A stretch of DNA of 19,002 bases, taken from the NCBI GenBank assembly GCA_902478995.1, contig CABSNF010000041.1, positions 1 through 19,002 of the forward strand. The letters are read 5' to 3'. This document shows, piece by piece, positions 1-7,411 of the stretch. The stretch comes from an uncultured Collinsella sp. Its GTDB lineage: Bacteria > Actinomycetota > Coriobacteriia > Coriobacteriales > Coriobacteriaceae. The position numbers and the translations under genes were made by a program. The notes below the pieces were generated by a model. The model ran no database searches. It had not been told where the DNA came from and was given only the letters and a program-made list of their open reading frames with translations. Each line of letters begins with the position of its first letter. The stretch's first letter is position 1.

Positions 1-259
1 TCACGAGCGGGGGCTCCTGTCGTTTCCGTGCCTTCGGATTGGGTCATAGTGTCTGGCGTTGCCGAAACATCGGCGTTGCCGGAGTAGTCATTGGGGACGT
101 TCTTGTTTGACTGGTCATTTAAGAACGTCCCCAATGACTAGGGGGTCTACCGACGCATTGGGGGTTTGCGCCTTCCATGCATGACAGCCGTCTCTTTTAT
201 GTTTCCTTTAGCCGTTGCTGCCTAGGATGGGGGTTAGTCGGTAGGAAGGGAGCGTCTAT
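1..259. other. Left-edge non-coding region
   Basis: No gene is convincing here. It contains a 10-bp direct repeat (GGCGTTGCCG at 55-64 and 72-81), a perfect long inverted repeat at 85-140 (listed separately), and the ribosome binding site of the exporter gene at 244-252 (GGAAGGGAG). On the minus strand an ATG at 47 opens a frame running off the left edge (reading MTQSEGTETTGAPAR), but no Shine-Dalgarno sequence precedes it and only 15 codons are visible, so I do not call it. No clear sigma-70 promoter stands out. Confidence 0.6.
85..140. repeat. Perfect 20-bp inverted repeat, REP-like
   Basis: The arms TAGTCATTGGGGACGTTCTT (85-104) and AAGAACGTCCCCAATGACTA (121-140) are exact reverse complements, separated by 16 bases that themselves contain TGAC-tg-GTCA. 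There is no T-run after the right arm (it continues AGGGGGTC), so it is not a typical intrinsic terminator. A perfect palindromic arm pair of this length in an intergenic region resembles REP elements mobilised by REP-associated tyrosine transposases. No such transposase is in the window, and copy number in the genome cannot be judged from here. Confidence 0.75.
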
Positions 260-1828
260 ATGGACGACGCGAGCGAGCGTGCAATCGAAGAGGACATGCT
301 CGATCAGTTCAATTACTTTGATGATGAGGATGAGGAGCTAATCGATCGTCGCGAGCCGGCATCGCTTGACTCATTCGATCTGGTCGATGAAGAGCCCGAC
401 GAGGACGAGGGCGAATTAACGGAGCCCCCACAGCCTTCGCGCCTTGACTCGCTGCTTTCGAGAGCCCCCATGCACCACGGTGTTCGTGCCGGCGCGCTCC
501 ATATGAAAACTGACTGGCACCAGATCGTGACGGCAGGCGATGAGCTTGCCGTCGATGCGCCGCTCACCGATAAATCATCCATCATCTGCCGCACCGGCAT
601 GCTTATGCTGGCAAGCGGAACGGGTGCCTGGCGCGTGCGCGATACCATGAATCGTGTTGCCGCCGTACTCGGTGTCACCATCCACGTTGACTTAAGTCTT
701 CTGTCGTTTGAGTGCACCTGCATCGAAGATGGCCACTGCTTTAACGAGGTTGTCAGCCTGCCCACAACGGGAGTCAATACCCATCGCATTTGGATGATGG
801 AGAGCTTCTTAAAGGAAATCGAGACGTATGGGCGCCGGTTTACCGTGCACGAATACCACGAGATGCTCAAGACCGTTGAGAGTTCAAAACCTGATTACGC
901 GCCTTGGCAACAGGGTCTTGCGGCGGCCTGCGCCTGTGGCGCCTTTGTCTTTTTACTTGGTGGCGGTCCTATTGAGATGGCATGCGCGTTCGTGGGCGCG
1001 GGTGTCGGCAACTTTGCCCGCTCCCATATTCTCAAGCAAGGCCTTGGTCAGTTCAGCGCGCTGACGACCGGCGTTGCGCTCGCTTGCGTTTCGTATCTGC
1101 TGGCATTGCTCGGCCTTGGCCAGGTCATACCGGGGGCAATGTCGCACCAAGAAGGCTATATCGGCGCCATGCTCTTTGTGATTCCCGGCTTTCCGCTCAT
1201 TACGGCGGGCCTCGACATCGCCAAGCTCGACATGCGAAGCGGTATCGAGCGCCTTTCATATGCCGTATCGATTATTGTGATGGCGACGCTCGTAGGTTGG
1301 ATGGTTGCCGAGTGTGTTGGCCTGGCGCCGGACGACTTTGCCCCACTGGGCCTTTCGCCGCTTGCCCTTACGCTCCTGCGCGTGGTGATGAGCTTCGTTG
1401 GCGTATTCGGCTTCTCGGTGATGTTCAACAGCCCGGTAAAGATGGCCGCGGCAGCTGGGTTGATCGGCGCCGTGTCCAATACCCTGCGTCTGACCCTTGT
1501 CGATGCGCCGACGATGATTCCCTTCCTGGGCCTCAGCACGGGAATGCCTCCCGAGGCAGCAGCGTTTATCGGCGCGCTGGTATCGGGTCTGCTGGCAAGC
1601 TTGGCCGAAGTCAAGCTCACCTACCCGCGCATCGCCCTCACGGTGCCTTCGATTGTCATTATGGTGCCCGGTCTGTATCTCTATCGCTCTATGTATTACA
1701 TGTGCACCTTCGACACGGTCAACATGCTCGGCTGGTTTGTGCGCGCAGTGCTCATCGTGGCGTTTCTGCCCGTTGGACTGGGTGTGGCGCGTACGCTCAC
1801 CGACCCTCGCTGGCGCCACACCAGCTAA
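260..1828 (+). CDS. Threonine/serine exporter family protein (ThrE-like)
   Basis: Predicted integral membrane exporter of threonine/serine of the ThrE family, driven by the proton motive force in characterised members. The 522-residue protein has a strongly acidic, probably cytoplasmic N-terminus (about residues 1-60), then the soluble ThrE N-domain (about 85-210), then roughly ten hydrophobic segments from residue 215 to 510. Two proline/glycine signatures are visible: VIPGFPLITAGLDI at 307-320 and TVPSIVIMVPGLYLYR at 461-476. These mark the two membrane halves that are separate proteins (ThrE_1/ThrE_2 halves) in some species and fused here. The ATG at 260 is chosen because GGAAGGGAG lies 7 bp upstream. 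It appears monocistronic, flanked on both sides by inverted-repeat elements. The family is clear; the actual substrate is inferred. The acidic extension could have a regulatory role, but nothing in the sequence proves it. Confidence 0.88.
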   Translation: MDDASERAIEEDMLDQFNYFDDEDEELIDRREPASLDSFDLVDEEPDEDEGELTEPPQPSRLDSLLSRAPMHHGVRAGALHMKTDWHQIVTAGDELAVDAPLTDKSSIICRTGMLMLASGTGAWRVRDTMNRVAAVLGVTIHVDLSLLSFECTCIEDGHCFNEVVSLPTTGVNTHRIWMMESFLKEIETYGRRFTVHEYHEMLKTVESSKPDYAPWQQGLAAACACGAFVFLLGGGPIEMACAFVGAGVGNFARSHILKQGLGQFSALTTGVALACVSYLLALLGLGQVIPGAMSHQEGYIGAMLFVIPGFPLITAGLDIAKLDMRSGIERLSYAVSIIVMATLVGWMVAECVGLAPDDFAPLGLSPLALTLLRVVMSFVGVFGFSVMFNSPVKMAAAAGLIGAVSNTLRLTLVDAPTMIPFLGLSTGMPPEAAAFIGALVSGLLASLAEVKLTYPRIALTVPSIVIMVPGLYLYRSMYYMCTFDTVNMLGWFVRAVLIVAFLPVGLGVARTLTDPRWRHTS

Positions 1829-1861
1829 TTGGTACAAGGGGGACAGGTTACTTTGCACCAA
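1829..1861. repeat. Hairpin directly after the exporter stop codon
   Basis: The arms TTGGTACAA (1829-1837) and TTGCACCAA (1853-1861) pair with one mismatch around the core GGGGGACAGGTTACT. It begins at the base after the thrE-like stop codon. No T-run follows, so termination is doubtful. Motifs of the form GGGACAGGTTACTTT occur as dispersed intergenic repeats in many bacteria; this is recollection and not tested here. It abuts the next inverted repeat and may be one half of a composite element. Confidence 0.5.
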
Positions 1862-1934
1862 ATGAGTTGCGGTGAAATAGGGACTGAATTGCTGCTTAAA
1901 GGGTCAAAACAGTCCGTATTCCACCGCAACTTAT
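1862..1934. repeat. Long imperfect inverted repeat (REP/BIME-like)
   Basis: The left arm 1866-1886 (GTTGCGGTG-A-AATA-G-GGACTG) and right arm 1910-1930 match as inverted copies at 19 of 21 positions. Pairing extends outward to 1862 and 1934 with one wobble. The 23-base centre is AT-rich. No T-tail follows the right arm. Together with the hairpin at 1829-1861 this makes a tandem two-hairpin structure, as in bacterial interspersed mosaic elements. The function is unknown; transcript stabilisation or a mobile REP copy are the main options. Confidence 0.65.
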
Positions 1935-1983
1935 GGGGTCGGGGGATTATCGGTGCCCTGCATCTTCATAAACTCAACGCTTA

Positions 1984-2010
1984 CGAAGCGCATGCGTTTC
2001 GTGCTAGGCT
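1984..2010 (+). promoter_or_regulatory. Candidate promoter with overlapping near-palindrome
   Basis: TTACGA at 1981-1986 and the extended -10 TGCTAGGCT at 2002-2010 are spaced 18 bp apart. The 20-bp near-palindrome 1984-2003 fills the spacer, where a repressor could bind. Each hexamer matches consensus only at about half its positions, so this is a weak call supported mainly by position. Confidence 0.3.
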
Positions 2011-2046
2011 GGTTCCACCACATAAGTAGTCGCAGACGCGCGTACC

Positions 2047-2097
2047 ACGGGCGGGCGAGATGAAGTTCCAACAGCTCCATCTTGCCCGCCCGTTTTT
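2047..2097 (+). terminator. Strong intrinsic terminator / attenuator ahead of DUF2798 gene
   Basis: The 16-nt arms ACGGGCGGGCGAGATG (2047-2062) and CATCTTGCCCGCCCGT (2078-2093) pair along their full length with a single G-U wobble. They enclose a 15-nt loop and are followed by a T5 run. It lies 45 bp before the start codon of the downstream membrane protein and 218 bp after the upstream gene. It is therefore either the end of a short leader or small RNA, or an attenuator controlling the DUF2798 gene. Confidence 0.85.
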
Positions 2098-2141
2098 GTT
2101 GCGTGGCGCCGCGGTACAACACAGAGAGGAATCTGCCCTTT

Positions 2142-2690
2142 ATGCCTATCAACAAACGAGAGAGCCTGCTGTTCACCTTTATCATGTGCTTTTGCATGGT
2201 GCTCTGGATGAGCATCTACAACGTTGCCCTGCAGCACGGGGCCATCAACGGCGAGGTCGTTGCCACTGCGTGGCTCGGCTTCCCCGTTGCCTACATTTTT
2301 GCCATGTGCTGCGACTGGTTCGTCGCCAGCCCGCTCGCCAAGGGTTTCGCCTTTAAGTACTTGGTCACGCCGGGCAAGAGCTCGCCACTTGCCATGACGC
2401 TCGCCGTCAGCTCCTGCATGGTCGTTCCCATGGTCATCATCATGTCGCTGTACGGTGCCTGTGAGGGTCTGACGCACATGCCCGGCGGCATCCTTGCGAA
2501 CCTGTATTCCGTGCCCGCGATCTGGATGATCAACATCCCGCATAATTTTGTGATGGCGCTGCCGTGGAACCTTTTGGTAGCCGGTCCGATTTCCCGCTTC
2601 GTCTTCCGTCGCGCCTTCCCTGTGGGGACGGTTTTCGAGGAGGAGCATGCCGAGCTCTTGGAGCAGGCTATGGCTCCTGAGTGCGAGTAG
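2142..2690 (+). CDS. DUF2798 family membrane protein (two repeats)
   Basis: Small integral membrane protein of 182 residues and unknown function. It contains two copies of the short DUF2798-type unit, about residues 8-68 and 83-153. Each has a pair of hydrophobic helices (about 10-30 and 42-64; 85-107 and 133-155) and a tyrosine-containing turn (SIYN at 24-27, SLYG at 102-105). This gives four predicted transmembrane segments and a short acidic cytoplasmic-type tail (EEEHAELLEQ). The ATG at 2142 is chosen over an in-frame upstream ATG at 2082, because that one would start inside the terminator hairpin's right arm. GAGAGGA lies 11 bp upstream of 2142, a slightly long spacing. It stands alone, between a terminator-like leader and an intergenic region ending in a terminator. 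Family membership is judged by pattern; no substrate can be inferred. Confidence 0.75.
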   Translation: MPINKRESLLFTFIMCFCMVLWMSIYNVALQHGAINGEVVATAWLGFPVAYIFAMCCDWFVASPLAKGFAFKYLVTPGKSSPLAMTLAVSSCMVVPMVIIMSLYGACEGLTHMPGGILANLYSVPAIWMINIPHNFVMALPWNLLVAGPISRFVFRRAFPVGTVFEEEHAELLEQAMAPECE

Positions 2691-2856
2691 CTCGCTTAGG
2701 GATCTGCTGAGCGCGGGCGACTTGCTTGGTTGGAGCCCTAAGCGTGGATGGCTCTCTCGGCGACATCGCGGGCGTGAGCGGTGCGCATGACCGGAGGGCC
2801 CGTGCTGCTCCGTTGCCCGACGTGCTAGCGCGCAGAACAATCTGTTGGTGCATTCG

Positions 2857-2889
2857 GCGGCTGCTGAAGCGTTTCGGCAGCCGCTTTTT
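2857..2889 (+). terminator. Intrinsic terminator
   Basis: GCGGCTGC (2857-2864) pairs perfectly with GCAGCCGC (2877-2884) across a 12-nt loop that contains a further GAA/TTC pairing. A T5 run at 2885-2889 follows. It ends plus-strand transcription coming from the DUF2798 side before the activase promoter region. Confidence 0.88.
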
Positions 2890-2901
2890 ATACGGAGTTT
2901 A

Positions 2902-2939
2902 AATACAACAGTCTGTTGTATTACGTAGAGTGGTATATC
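2902..2939 (+). promoter_or_regulatory. Perfect palindromic operator and candidate promoter of activase-tetR unit
   Basis: AATACAACAG (2902-2911), a single central T, and CTGTTGTATT (2913-2922) form a perfect 21-bp palindrome, typical in form of TetR-family operators. An extended -10-like TGGTATATC (2931-2939) begins 8 bp after it, so the operator covers the -35 region and bound repressor would exclude RNA polymerase. The only TetR-type regulator in the window is the second gene of the unit it precedes, suggesting autoregulation. The operator's symmetry is seen directly; the regulator that binds it is inferred. Confidence 0.75.
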
Positions 2940-2971
2940 TCTAGCGGGAAAAATGCGAGAGACGGAGCATT

Positions 2972-5900
2972 ATGGCGTTGCTAGTAGGACTGGACGTAGG
3001 GTCGACGACGACCAAAGTTTACGCGATGCACGAGGATATGACCGAGGCGTGGTGGGGATATCGCCGCCACGGGGCGTGTCAGACAGCGAGCGTGCGCGCC
3101 ATGCTCGGCGAGCTCGCCGAGCGCTTTCCCCATGAGTCACTGCGCGTTGCGGTGACCGGCTCGGGTGCGCGCGATATCGCGACCGCGCTGGGCGCCTCGT
3201 ACGTTCAGGAGGTGGTCGCCAACGCGCTCGCGATCAGCAGGTTCTATCCGCAGGCGCGCTGCGCCATCGAGCTGGGCGGCCAAGACGCCAAGATGATCTT
3301 CTTCCGCACCAACGATAAGGGAGACATCGAGGTTGCCGACATGCGCATGAACGGCTCGTGCGCAGGCGGTACCGGTGCATTTATCGACGAGATGGCAAAG
3401 CTCATGGGGGTCGGCACCGAATCGGGCGAGTTCGAGCAGCTCGCAAGCCGGGGAACGACCGTCCACGAGGTCTCGGGCCGCTGCGGCGTGTACGCAAAGA
3501 CCGATATCCAGCCGCTGCTCAACGAGGGCATTCCTACCACCGACCTGGCGCTTTCGGCGCTTCACGCGGTCGCCCGCCAAACGATCGGCGGTCTGGCCCA
3601 GGGTATCGACATCGAGCCGCCGGTAATCTTCGAGGGCGGTACGCTCGCCTACAACCCCACACTGGTCCGCGTGTTCCGGGAGCAACTGAATCTATCGGAC
3701 GATCAGGTTATCGTCCCGCGCGATCCGCAGATCATGGTCGCGCGCGGTGCCGCCCTGTCGCTGACCGACATGTTCGCATCGTCCCAACCGATCGACCTTC
3801 CCGACGCTTTTGTCCGGCTGGATAAGCTCGAGACGGTCGCGCCCGCAAGCGGGGAGGGACGTCTTGCCCAGCCCTTTTTTGCCACACCTGCCGAGCAGGC
3901 GGATTTTACGGCACGCCATGGCAAAGAGACGCCGGCAAAGGGTCCGGATGCGTATGCGCCCGGAGAGACGGTGCGTGTGGCGCTCGGTATCGATTCGGGG
4001 AGCACGACGACCAAGTTCGCCCTGGTCGATGAGGCGGGTGAGCTTGTCGATTCGTTCTACGCGTCTAATAACGGCAGACCGCTCGACGTCGCCCAACAGG
4101 GTCTTGTCAGCTTGAAGAACCGCTGGGAGACAGCGGGAGTCACGCTTGCGATCGATGCCGTGGGCACCACGGGATACGGCGAGGAGCTTTTCGCGCGCGC
4201 GTTCCACGCCGACTACCATACGGTCGAGACGGTCGCGCACGCCCGCGCCGCGTGCGCATGCGTTCCCGATGCGACCTTCGTGCTCGACATCGGCGGACAG
4301 GATATGAAGGCCATCTGGCTCAACCACGGCGTGCTGACCGATATCGTCGTCAACGAGGCGTGCTCTGCGGGCTGCGGCTCGTTCCTCGAGGGTTTTGCCA
4401 AAAACCTCGGAATAGCCGTTGAGGATATCGCGACCGAGGCATTTTCGTCCAAAGCCCCCGCCGTTCTCGGCAGCCGCTGCACGGTGTTCATGAACAGCAG
4501 CGTCGTTTCCGAGCAGCGGCGCGGTAAGGGTCCGGGCGACATCATGGCCGGTCTCTGCCGTTCGATTATCGAGAACGTGTTCACCAAGGTCATTCGCGTT
4601 TCAAATCTCAACCGTCTGGGCGACAAAGTCGTCGTCCAGGGCGGCACGTTCCGAAACGACGCGGTGCTGCGCGCATTCGAGCAGTATCTGGGCAAACCCG
4701 TCACGCGTGCGCCCCACCCGGGGCTGATGGGCGCTATCGGTATCGCCCTGCTCGCGCGCGAGGAATGCCGCAAGGGCGACGCCGGCACGTCGTTTATCGG
4801 GCTCGATGCCGTGGAGCGCTTCGAGCATCGCGAGTTCGGCGGCGTTACCTGCCGTCGGTGCAACAACCGCTGCCAGCGCGCGGTCGTGGCATTTGGCGAC
4901 GGCTCGCTTTACGTCACGGGCAATCGCTGCCCGCGCGGCGGCGCCATCTCATGGGATGAGTTCGTGCGCGAGGTTCCCGCGGCGGAGGAGCTGCGTCCGC
5001 AGGGTGCTTGCGAGGCACAGGCACCCGGCACGGGGCGCGACCGGACCGCGGCTGCCCCCAATCTCTTTGTCGACCGCGAGAAGCTGCTGTTCGAGTCGTA
5101 CCCCACGGTTCCCGTCTGCGGGGGGCGCGATGTCACGATCGGCATTCCCCGTGTGCTCGAGTTCTGGGACACCATGCCGTTCTGGTCGACGTTCTTCAGC
5201 ACGCTCGGCTTTAAGGTGCGCGTCTCGGGACGCAGCACCAAGGCGATGTACGAGCGCGGTCTGGCGCACGTCACATCCGACACCGTGTGCTTCCCGGCCA
5301 AGCTCGTCCACGGGCACATCCGCAATCTCGTCGACGCCGGCGTCGACCGCATCTTCATGCCCATCATCACGACGGTGCCCACCGAAAACACCGCCTCTAC
5401 CAGCGAGTGGATGTGCGCCGTCGTAAAGGGATACCCCTACGTGATGCGCAATTCCGATAACCCGGAGGAGCGTTTCGGCGTTCCGTTCGATACGCCGCTG
5501 TTCCACTGGTACGACGAGGGCGACCGAAACCGCCAGCTCAAGGCGTGGTGCAAGGAGACCTTCGATATCGATGCCGACCTGGTTGCCAAGGCGACCGAGC
5601 AGGCGGACCGCGCGCAGCAGACGTTTGAGAACCAGCTGCAGCTGCGCGGCAGGCAGGTGCTCGAGAACGTGCGCGAGGACGGCGGCTACGCGGTGGTGAT
5701 CGCTTCGCGCCCGTACCACAACGACCCGCTGGTCAACCACGGGCTGCCCAAGCTCTTCTCTGAGCGCGGCATCCCCGTGCTGACGCCCGATGCGGTGCCG
5801 GGGGTCTGCAACGTCGATCTTTCCAACAGCCGCATCGACATCGTGAACAACTACCATGCGCGCATGCTGTCGTGCGCGGTCATCGTCGCATCGACGCCCG

Positions 5901-7411
5901 AGCTCGAGCTCGTGCAGATGGGCAGCTTCGGCTGCGGCCACGATGCGTATCTCACCGACGAGATCGCGCGCATGATGGGCGAGATGGGCTCCAAGGTTCC
6001 GATGATGATCAAGCTCGATGAGAGCGACGTCGCCGGTCCCATGGGCATTCGCGTGCGTTCGTTTATCGAGTCGGTCAACCGTCGTCGCGCGGAGGAGCGT
6101 GCCGAGGGCGCCCGGGTGCACGCGGTCCATCCGCTCGACGACCCGTATAAGGTCAAGTACACCAAGCGCGACCGACACGACAAGATCGCGCTGGTCCCCA
6201 ACACCTCCCATGCGTTCTGCAGGCTCATGACCGCGGCGATGCGCAATCAGGGCGTGCGCGCCGAGGCCCTTGATATCGGGCGCGAGGATGCCATCCGCCT
6301 GGGCAAACGCTATGTGCACAACGACATCTGCTTCCCCGCGCAAATCGTGATCGGCGAGGCGCTCGCGGCACTCGAGAGCGGTAAGTACGACCCGCACGAC
6401 GTCGCCGTGGTGACTGGCAAGTATATCGGCGACTGCCGCCTGACGCACTACATGCCCCTGCTGCGCCGCGCGCTCGACGACGCGGGATACGACTATGTCC
6501 CGGTGCTCACCAACGACGACGTCGATGCCCACAATGCGCATCCGGGCTTCAAGCTCGGCCTTGGCCCGAGCATCCAGATCGCCTACGGTCTTCCCATGAT
6601 CGATGCCCTCGAGGCCATGCTTAGGCGCATCCGTCCCTACGAGCTCGAGAAGGGCGCGGCGGACGCTGCGTTCGACCGCGCGCTCGATGAGGTTATCGAG
6701 GGCATGGAGCGCTCCGGGCTGAGAGGCCAGGCGACGGGCTTCAAACGCGCGCTTGCGATCATGGACGCCGTTCCGTACGACCGCTCGAACCCGCATCCGA
6801 CCGTTCTCATCGTGGGCGAGTACCTGCTCAATTTCCATCTCGGCGCCAACCACGAGATCGAGCGCTACCTCGAGGACAACGGGCTCGAGGTCATCGAGGC
6901 GCGCATGACCGACGTGATCCGCAAGACCTATTTCTACAAGCATGCGCAGTCGCGCGAGTTCCACGTCGACCTGTCGCTGCCCGAAAAGGCCTGGTACGCC
7001 ACGGCGGACAACCTGTTCGAGCTCGCGCACGACCGTTGCGACCGCCTGGGCGCGGCGAGCCCGCTCTACGAGCCGCCGACGCGCATGCCCGAGCTCGTGC
7101 GCGCGAGCGATAAGATCCTGCACCATACGTTCGATGCGGGCGAGGGCGTGCTGATTCCGGCGGAGATTCTCGAGCACGCCAAGCGCGGCTGCCGCAACTT
7201 CGTGATCCTGCAGCCGTTCGGGTGTCTGCCCAACCATGTCGTGGGGCGCGGGCTCATCCATGCGCTCAAGGAGCAGTATCCCACGGCGCAGTTCCTGCCG
7301 CTCGACTACGATCCCGACGTGAGCTTCGCCAACGTGGAGAACCGTCTTCAGATGCTCATCATGAACGCCAAGGCGCAGGGGTGCGGTGAGGCGCATGGCG
7401 AGACCGCGTAA
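2972..7411 (+). CDS. Fused acyl-CoA dehydratase activase (BcrAD/BadFG ATPase pair plus DUF2229/HgdB-like domains)
   Basis: A 1479-residue cytoplasmic protein of the 2-hydroxyacyl-CoA dehydratase activase group. It holds two ASKHA ATPase domains: residues 1-270 (phosphate loop GLDVGSTTTK 6-15, GGQDAK 102-107) and 335-600 (GIDSGSTTTK 339-348, GGQDMK 441-446). Each keeps the two cysteines that in dimeric activators bridge a [4Fe-4S] cluster: C130 and C171, and C464 and C503. A cysteine knot follows (C627, C630, C634, C653). Then comes a DUF2229/HgdB-like part from about 715 (GIPRVLEFWDTMPFW, VTSDTVCFPAK 767-777, DICFPAQ 1118-1124, QPFGCLPNHV 1414-1423). Known relatives couple ATP hydrolysis to low-potential electron transfer to an iron-sulfur partner. 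The substrate here is unknown, and no separate dehydratase subunit gene lies nearby. The start ATG has GGAG 4 bp upstream. The 3' end overlaps tetR by 17 bp. Confidence 0.88.
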   Translation: MALLVGLDVGSTTTKVYAMHEDMTEAWWGYRRHGACQTASVRAMLGELAERFPHESLRVAVTGSGARDIATALGASYVQEVVANALAISRFYPQARCAIELGGQDAKMIFFRTNDKGDIEVADMRMNGSCAGGTGAFIDEMAKLMGVGTESGEFEQLASRGTTVHEVSGRCGVYAKTDIQPLLNEGIPTTDLALSALHAVARQTIGGLAQGIDIEPPVIFEGGTLAYNPTLVRVFREQLNLSDDQVIVPRDPQIMVARGAALSLTDMFASSQPIDLPDAFVRLDKLETVAPASGEGRLAQPFFATPAEQADFTARHGKETPAKGPDAYAPGETVRVALGIDSGSTTTKFALVDEAGELVDSFYASNNGRPLDVAQQGLVSLKNRWETAGVTLAIDAVGTTGYGEELFARAFHADYHTVETVAHARAACACVPDATFVLDIGGQDMKAIWLNHGVLTDIVVNEACSAGCGSFLEGFAKNLGIAVEDIATEAFSSKAPAVLGSRCTVFMNSSVVSEQRRGKGPGDIMAGLCRSIIENVFTKVIRVSNLNRLGDKVVVQGGTFRNDAVLRAFEQYLGKPVTRAPHPGLMGAIGIALLAREECRKGDAGTSFIGLDAVERFEHREFGGVTCRRCNNRCQRAVVAFGDGSLYVTGNRCPRGGAISWDEFVREVPAAEELRPQGACEAQAPGTGRDRTAAAPNLFVDREKLLFESYPTVPVCGGRDVTIGIPRVLEFWDTMPFWSTFFSTLGFKVRVSGRSTKAMYERGLAHVTSDTVCFPAKLVHGHIRNLVDAGVDRIFMPIITTVPTENTASTSEWMCAVVKGYPYVMRNSDNPEERFGVPFDTPLFHWYDEGDRNRQLKAWCKETFDIDADLVAKATEQADRAQQTFENQLQLRGRQVLENVREDGGYAVVIASRPYHNDPLVNHGLPKLFSERGIPVLTPDAVPGVCNVDLSNSRIDIVNNYHARMLSCAVIVASTPELELVQMGSFGCGHDAYLTDEIARMMGEMGSKVPMMIKLDESDVAGPMGIRVRSFIESVNRRRAEERAEGARVHAVHPLDDPYKVKYTKRDRHDKIALVPNTSHAFCRLMTAAMRNQGVRAEALDIGREDAIRLGKRYVHNDICFPAQIVIGEALAALESGKYDPHDVAVVTGKYIGDCRLTHYMPLLRRALDDAGYDYVPVLTNDDVDAHNAHPGFKLGLGPSIQIAYGLPMIDALEAMLRRIRPYELEKGAADAAFDRALDEVIEGMERSGLRGQATGFKRALAIMDAVPYDRSNPHPTVLIVGEYLLNFHLGANHEIERYLEDNGLEVIEARMTDVIRKTYFYKHAQSREFHVDLSLPEKAWYATADNLFELAHDRCDRLGAASPLYEPPTRMPELVRASDKILHHTFDAGEGVLIPAEILEHAKRGCRNFVILQPFGCLPNHVVGRGLIHALKEQYPTAQFLPLDYDPDVSFANVENRLQMLIMNAKAQGCGEAHGETA

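Larger units (their letters stand above)
1829..2141. other. Intergenic region between exporter and DUF2798 gene
   Basis: Apart from the two repeats at its start, this 313-bp stretch holds a near-palindrome at 1984-2003 (ACGAA-G-CGCATGCG-T-TTCGT, 18 of 20 symmetric) and a possible extended -10 (TGCTAGGCT, 2002-2010). A large terminator-like hairpin follows at 2047-2097. The DUF2798 gene's ribosome binding site (GAGAGGA, 2124-2130) comes last. If the promoter is real, it would give an 80-nt leader RNA that could end at the hairpin before the gene begins. No convincing small gene is seen. Confidence 0.5.
2691..2971. other. Intergenic region between DUF2798 and activase genes
   Basis: This 281-bp stretch has no convincing gene. 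It contains an exact 8-bp inverted pair (GCTTAGGG 2694-2701, CCCTAAGC 2736-2743). A nested hairpin follows at about 2773-2815 (outer CGGGC/GCCCG, inner CGGT/ACCG). It also has a degenerate copy of the downstream palindrome core (AACAATCTGTT, 2836-2846), a terminator at 2857-2889, and the palindromic operator at 2902-2922. The part before the terminator could be a 3' untranslated region or a small structured RNA; no known RNA family is recognised. Confidence 0.5.

Noticed and set aside
1..47. Possible divergent gene starting at 47 on the minus strand (MTQSEG...)
   Set aside because: Only 15 codons are visible, there is no Shine-Dalgarno sequence, and its promoter would have to overlap the inverted repeat. 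It cannot be supported from this window.
982..1875. Plus-strand frame of 297 codons inside the exporter gene
   Set aside because: Arg/Cys/His-rich out-of-frame reading of the ThrE-like gene; no family resemblance.
85..1934. Composite transposon formed by the inverted repeats on either side of the exporter gene
   Set aside because: The repeats at 85-140 and 1829-1934 are not copies of each other beyond a short GGGGAC core. There is no transposase or target-site duplication.
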